Virus record (IMG/VR): IMGVR_UViG_3300023179_000612 | Location: 1-20,556 of that record | DNA from: a virus | DNA length: 20,556 bases | Reading direction: 5' to 3' (one strand) | Part shown: one piece after another, positions 18,836 to 20,556 of the stretch | Numbering within the stretch: position 1 is the stretch's first letter | Layout: each line of letters opens with the position of its first letter | Made by a program: the position numbers and the translations under genes | Notes under the pieces: model-generated | Seen by the model: the letters and a program-made list of their open reading frames with translations, nothing else | Told to the model about the DNA's origin: nothing | Database searches by the model: none

Positions 18836-19490
18836 ATTCCTGTGTTTTAATTTGTTTTTGTTCTAATGGCTCATCCTCCCACCTTCTGTCTCGGAGGTAG
18901 CGAATGGGGTCCTTCCAATATTTTGGCTCGCGGCCCAACTTGTGGTTGTCCATGCCTTCCACGGCTAGTATCTGGTCGGCATCGGACATTTTATTCCAAA
19001 CAACTTCAGTTTGCTTCTTATCCACCTTCTTGTTGTATGAATTCCAAAAATCGCTGAATAGATATTTATTTGTTATTTCTTTCTTTGTTATATCTATATA
19101 TGTAGATGCGGGTTTTCGGATATCCGTTTTCCCGATATCCGTTTTCCCGATATCCGTTTTCCCGATGTCGGGTTTCCCGCATTCCGTTGAAAGTGGCTCG
19201 TAGTATACGATGTAGTTAAATCCACGCGACAAACCACCCTCCCCGACCATCCTGATGGACTGTATGTATCCAAGTGCCTCAAGCTCAAGCCAGGCGCTGT
19301 TTATAGACTCTTTTCCGTCCGTAAAGTAGTCGGTAAGTTTGGTTTTGTAGATTACCCAATCGGAGGGAAGCGACAAAAGGAACGAAAGAAGCCCCTTCGC
19401 CTTTAGGCTTATTCGGTTGTCTCTGAGGAATTCCGTTGGAATCATTGCGAAGGGAGCGTCCTTCGTCTTAATTATTTGTCCTGTATTCAT
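18813..19490 (-). CDS. Replication initiator (lambda O / replisome-organiser type)
   Basis: I chose ATG 19490 (MNTGQIIKTKDAPFAM) rather than a start at 19523 inside the leader hairpin. Residues 12-100 form a winged-helix domain (IPTEFLRDNRISLKAKGLLS, then a recognition-helix region ESINSAWLELEALGYI). Residues 105-126 are a tandem DIGKT repeat encoded by 15-bp DNA repeats. Residues 145-206 (FSDFWNSYNKKVDKKQTEVV through RRWEDE) resemble the C-terminal domain of phage replisome organisers. The 225-residue layout, with repeats between DNA-binding and partner-binding domains, parallels lambda O. The helicase gene follows directly. Confidence 0.8.
   Translation of the reverse strand: MNTGQIIKTKDAPFAMIPTEFLRDNRISLKAKGLLSFLLSLPSDWVIYKTKLTDYFTDGKESINSAWLELEALGYIQSIRMVGEGGLSRGFNYIVYYEPLSTECGKPDIGKTDIGKTDIGKTDIRKPASTYIDITKKEITNKYLFSDFWNSYNKKVDKKQTEVVWNKMSDADQILAVEGMDNHKLGREPKYWKDPIRYLRDRRWEDEPLEQKQIKTQEYDRENTW
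19104..19191 (-). repeat. 15-bp iterons inside the initiator gene (candidate origin)
   Basis: On the plus strand, CCGATATCCGTTTTC occurs at 19132-19146 and 19147-19161 exactly, with one change at 19117-19131 and degenerate copies at 19162-19176, 19177-19191 and about 19104-19116. The period is exactly 15 bp, so the reading frame is kept. A strongly AT-rich block (about 19050-19103) flanks the array. Confidence 0.72.
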
Positions 19491-19494
19491 AGTC

Positions 19495-19578
19495 AAAAAG
19501 AAAGCCCGCAAGAGCAACTTCACGGGCTAAATTAGGGTAAGATTAGTTACCTATCAAGCCCTCGTTTGCTGTTGCTCT
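19495..19578 (-). promoter_or_regulatory. Candidate attenuator leader of the replication operon
   Basis: Leftward, AGCCCG (19528-19523) can pair with CGGGCT (19508-19503) and is followed by TTTCTTTTT, a terminator just before ATG 19490. Competing with it, AGAGCAAC (19578-19571) can pair with GTTGCTCT (19518-19511), GGGCT (19561-19557) with AGCCC (19528-19524), and TAGGTAA with TTACCCTA (19553-19533). The two folds exclude each other, as in transcription attenuators. Confidence 0.6.
19527..19557 (-). promoter_or_regulatory. Possible second promoter inside the leader
   Basis: Minus strand TTG (19557-19555), 20 nt, TAATTTAG (19534-19527) matches P13.4 in spacing and box. A transcript from here would begin near 19522 and lack the 5' arm of the terminator, so it would escape attenuation. 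It may instead be a chance match within the hairpin sequence. Confidence 0.35.
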
Positions 19579-19602
19579 AAACAAACGACGACTGGACAAG
19601 GG

Positions 19603-19636
19603 CAAATGTATGGGATAAAACACTTCGAATGTCAAA
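19603..19636 (-). promoter_or_regulatory. Leftward promoter of the replication operon
   Basis: Minus strand TTTG (19636-19633), 22 nt, TACATTTG (19610-19603). Spacing is slightly long. The expected start near 19597 gives a leader of about 105 nt that includes the attenuator-like structure. Confidence 0.55.
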
Positions 19637-19660
19637 AAAATTGCTAATTATTCACACGAG

Positions 19661-19691
19661 TTGACTTGACTATTATATTTTCATACATTTG
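19661..19691 (+). promoter_or_regulatory. Rightward promoter, divergent from the replication operon
   Basis: TTG (19661-19663), 20 nt, TACATTTG (19684-19691), with ATG 19696 only 4 nt later. The -7 box is identical to that of the leftward promoter, suggesting balanced divergent expression. Confidence 0.65.
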
Positions 19692-19695
19692 CCAA

Positions 19696-19917
19696 ATGAC
19701 AAATTTAAGACCACCCGATGAGTGCGCTTTTGTTGAGGTGCTGAACATGGGAAAGACTCACATAGACGCCATTGTAAAATCAGTAGGCCCAAACTGTGAG
19801 CTTGAAGTTGGCCAAAAGATTGGCACAACAAAAAAAATATTTAAAGTTGAAGTCCAAGGTGCTGACGTTTACTCCGTCAACATGAGGGACGTATTATTTA
19901 TTTCCGAAAATGGATAA
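19696..19917 (+). CDS. GroES-like co-chaperonin-type small protein
   Basis: I start at ATG 19696 (MTNLRPPDECAFVEVL), because the earlier in-frame TTG at 19666 lies inside the promoter. The 73-residue product follows the GroES strand order: ECAFVEVL, then DAIVKSVGPNCELEVGQKI, a short loop, YSVNMRDVLFIS. The VGPN...VGQKI and MRDVLFI segments match the two best-kept GroES stretches. It is shorter than the usual 95 residues and lacks an obvious mobile loop. Phages such as T4 encode GroES substitutes for capsid folding; that role is inferred. Confidence 0.52.
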   Translation: MTNLRPPDECAFVEVLNMGKTHIDAIVKSVGPNCELEVGQKIGTTKKIFKVEVQGADVYSVNMRDVLFISENG

Positions 19918-20209
19918 AAGAAGGAATAATTGGAAACGAGCCATAGAGGTTTCTAAAAGGCTCCTTGCCGAAGAGGTTGAAATTTACGAGGTAATGAGAA
20001 TATTCACACCCATGTCCTCCGGCGCGAGAAAAAGATTTCTATTGTGCGACATCGACATAACCGAAAAGGATCTTGACGAGGTCGATAGGGCAATTAGCGG
20101 TTACAAAAAAACCCTTGAAGAAATAAGCAGCACCAGAATAGAAAAGCGCGTCAAAAGGAGTATGTTTTTCCAAACACTAAAAGAGCATTATGATAAGAAC
20201 AAAGTCTAA
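19910..20209 (+). CDS. Hypothetical helical charged protein, 99 residues
   Basis: Starts MDKRRNNWKRAIEVSKRLL; highly charged and helical throughout, with a basic N-terminus and alternating acid/base segments (DITEKDLDEVDRAISGYKK). It could be a nucleic-acid-binding or coiled-coil adaptor. It overlaps the GroES-like gene by 8 nt and the next gene by 20 nt, so all are translated as one unit. No family is recognised. Confidence 0.72.
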   Translation: MDKRRNNWKRAIEVSKRLLAEEVEIYEVMRIFTPMSSGARKRFLLCDIDITEKDLDEVDRAISGYKKTLEEISSTRIEKRVKRSMFFQTLKEHYDKNKV

Positions 20210-20459
20210 AGAAAACTACGCCAAGATTATTGAGGTTTTCTCTTATTACTTGGAAAGGGATGATCTCGGTTGTCACGACGCGGAATTTCTCATGCAAGAT
20301 GAGGACGCCAATGAGTTGTTTAATTATTCTTACCACACGCTTCGCAGGGCTGTAATAAAGCTCAGAGACAAAAAGAACATAGGCAAGAAAAACTTTGACA
20401 AGCAAAAGGAGATATTAAAAATCTACAAAAACAAAAGAAGTGAGTTACCAAGAGGTTGA
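20190..20459 (+). CDS. Hypothetical 89-residue protein, possible helix-turn-helix
   Basis: Starts MIRTKSKENYAKIIEVFSYY. The C-terminal half (NYSYHTLRRAVIKLRDKKNIG) has the pattern of a recognition helix followed by a basic tail, so DNA binding is possible. It overlaps both neighbours in other frames. No family is recognised with confidence. Confidence 0.66.
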   Translation: MIRTKSKENYAKIIEVFSYYLERDDLGCHDAEFLMQDEDANELFNYSYHTLRRAVIKLRDKKNIGKKNFDKQKEILKIYKNKRSELPRG

Positions 20460-20556
20460 TATAGAAAAACTCCGAATCATAAACGGGGAATGTTTGATTG
20501 AGATACACTCTCTTGTTGAGAATGAGATTAACTTCAATGGAACAAAGTTGCAGATT
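20440..20556 (+). CDS. Partial gene at right edge, beta-rich, possibly GroES-like
   Basis: A frame open to the window end begins most plausibly at GTG 20440, inside the previous gene. The 39 visible residues (SYQEVDIEKLRIING, then GECLIEIHSLVENEINFNGTKL) have a strand-loop-strand pattern like the N-terminus of GroES-type proteins. Only the N-terminus is available, so the family call is weak. Confidence 0.45.
   Translation, partial: MSYQEVDIEKLRIINGECLIEIHSLVENEINFNGTKLQI

Noticed and set aside
19018-19026. DnaA box TTATCCACC near the candidate origin
   Set aside because: One mismatch to TTATCCACA; several such matches are expected by chance in 20 kb, so it is not used as evidence.
19104-19191. 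CRISPR array
   Set aside because: The repeats are only 15 bp, are contiguous without spacers and lie inside a coding frame.
1-20556. Assignment to crAss-like phages
   Set aside because: No crAss-type polymerase, portal or large RNA polymerase gene is visible, and the replication set (NinB/NinG, lambda O-like initiator, BT4734-type primase-helicase) does not single out that group.

Overview
The window looks like part of a double-stranded DNA phage, or a phage-derived metagenomic contig, from a Bacteroidetes host. Three things point there. Promoters match the Bacteroidetes form (TTG or TTTG, about 20 nt, then TAnnTTTG). Most genes have A-rich leaders rather than strong Shine-Dalgarno sites. 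The central replication protein has the BT4734/VirE-N-type primase arrangement typical of that phylum. Genes are densely packed, often with ATGA overlaps. No structural, terminase or integrase gene could be recognised.

Layout. (1) 1-3615, leftward: recombination and DNA processing, with NinG (cut by the left edge), NinB and a PD-(D/E)XK nuclease, plus small unknown proteins. A rightward two-helix membrane gene with its own terminator lies antisense near 0.85-1.1 kb. (2) 3629-8753, leftward: about 17 mostly small genes of unknown function, including single-helix microproteins, an Api92/YubB-like protein and a 398-residue protein. This has the look of an early accessory or host-takeover block. 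(3) 8754-9866: 1.1 kb with no credible gene but many repeats, a G-quadruplex motif and divergent promoters. (4) 9867-11258, rightward: an operon of one unknown 136-residue protein followed by four small, very basic proteins, closed by a terminator. (5) 11259-11615: a tRNA with anticodon UUU directly next to a predicted multi-stem RNA, and a long leftward terminator. (6) 11616-13415, leftward: a compact cassette of overlapping genes ending in an L,D-transpeptidase-like protein, probably lysis. (7) 13462-19490, leftward: a replication block with an initiator, primase-helicase, SSB-like protein, DnaA domain IV-like protein, calcineurin-like phosphoesterase and HExxH metallopeptidase-like protein. 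(8) 19696-end, rightward: a GroES-like protein and small unknowns, fired from a promoter divergent to the replication operon.

The replication block reads as a unit. The initiator carries 15-bp iterons in its own central coding region beside an AT-rich stretch, like the lambda O/ori arrangement. Its mRNA leader can fold either as a terminator or as an alternative longer stem. NinB, NinG and the nuclease would supply recombination functions.

The most interesting regulatory signal is a pair of TTAAC direct repeats, exactly 10 bp apart, 22-25 nt upstream of the -7 box at four leftward promoters (5.8, 8.8, 13.4 and 16.8 kb). This suggests a shared phage regulon. All functional statements come from reading the sequence by eye; no database search or folding program was run.
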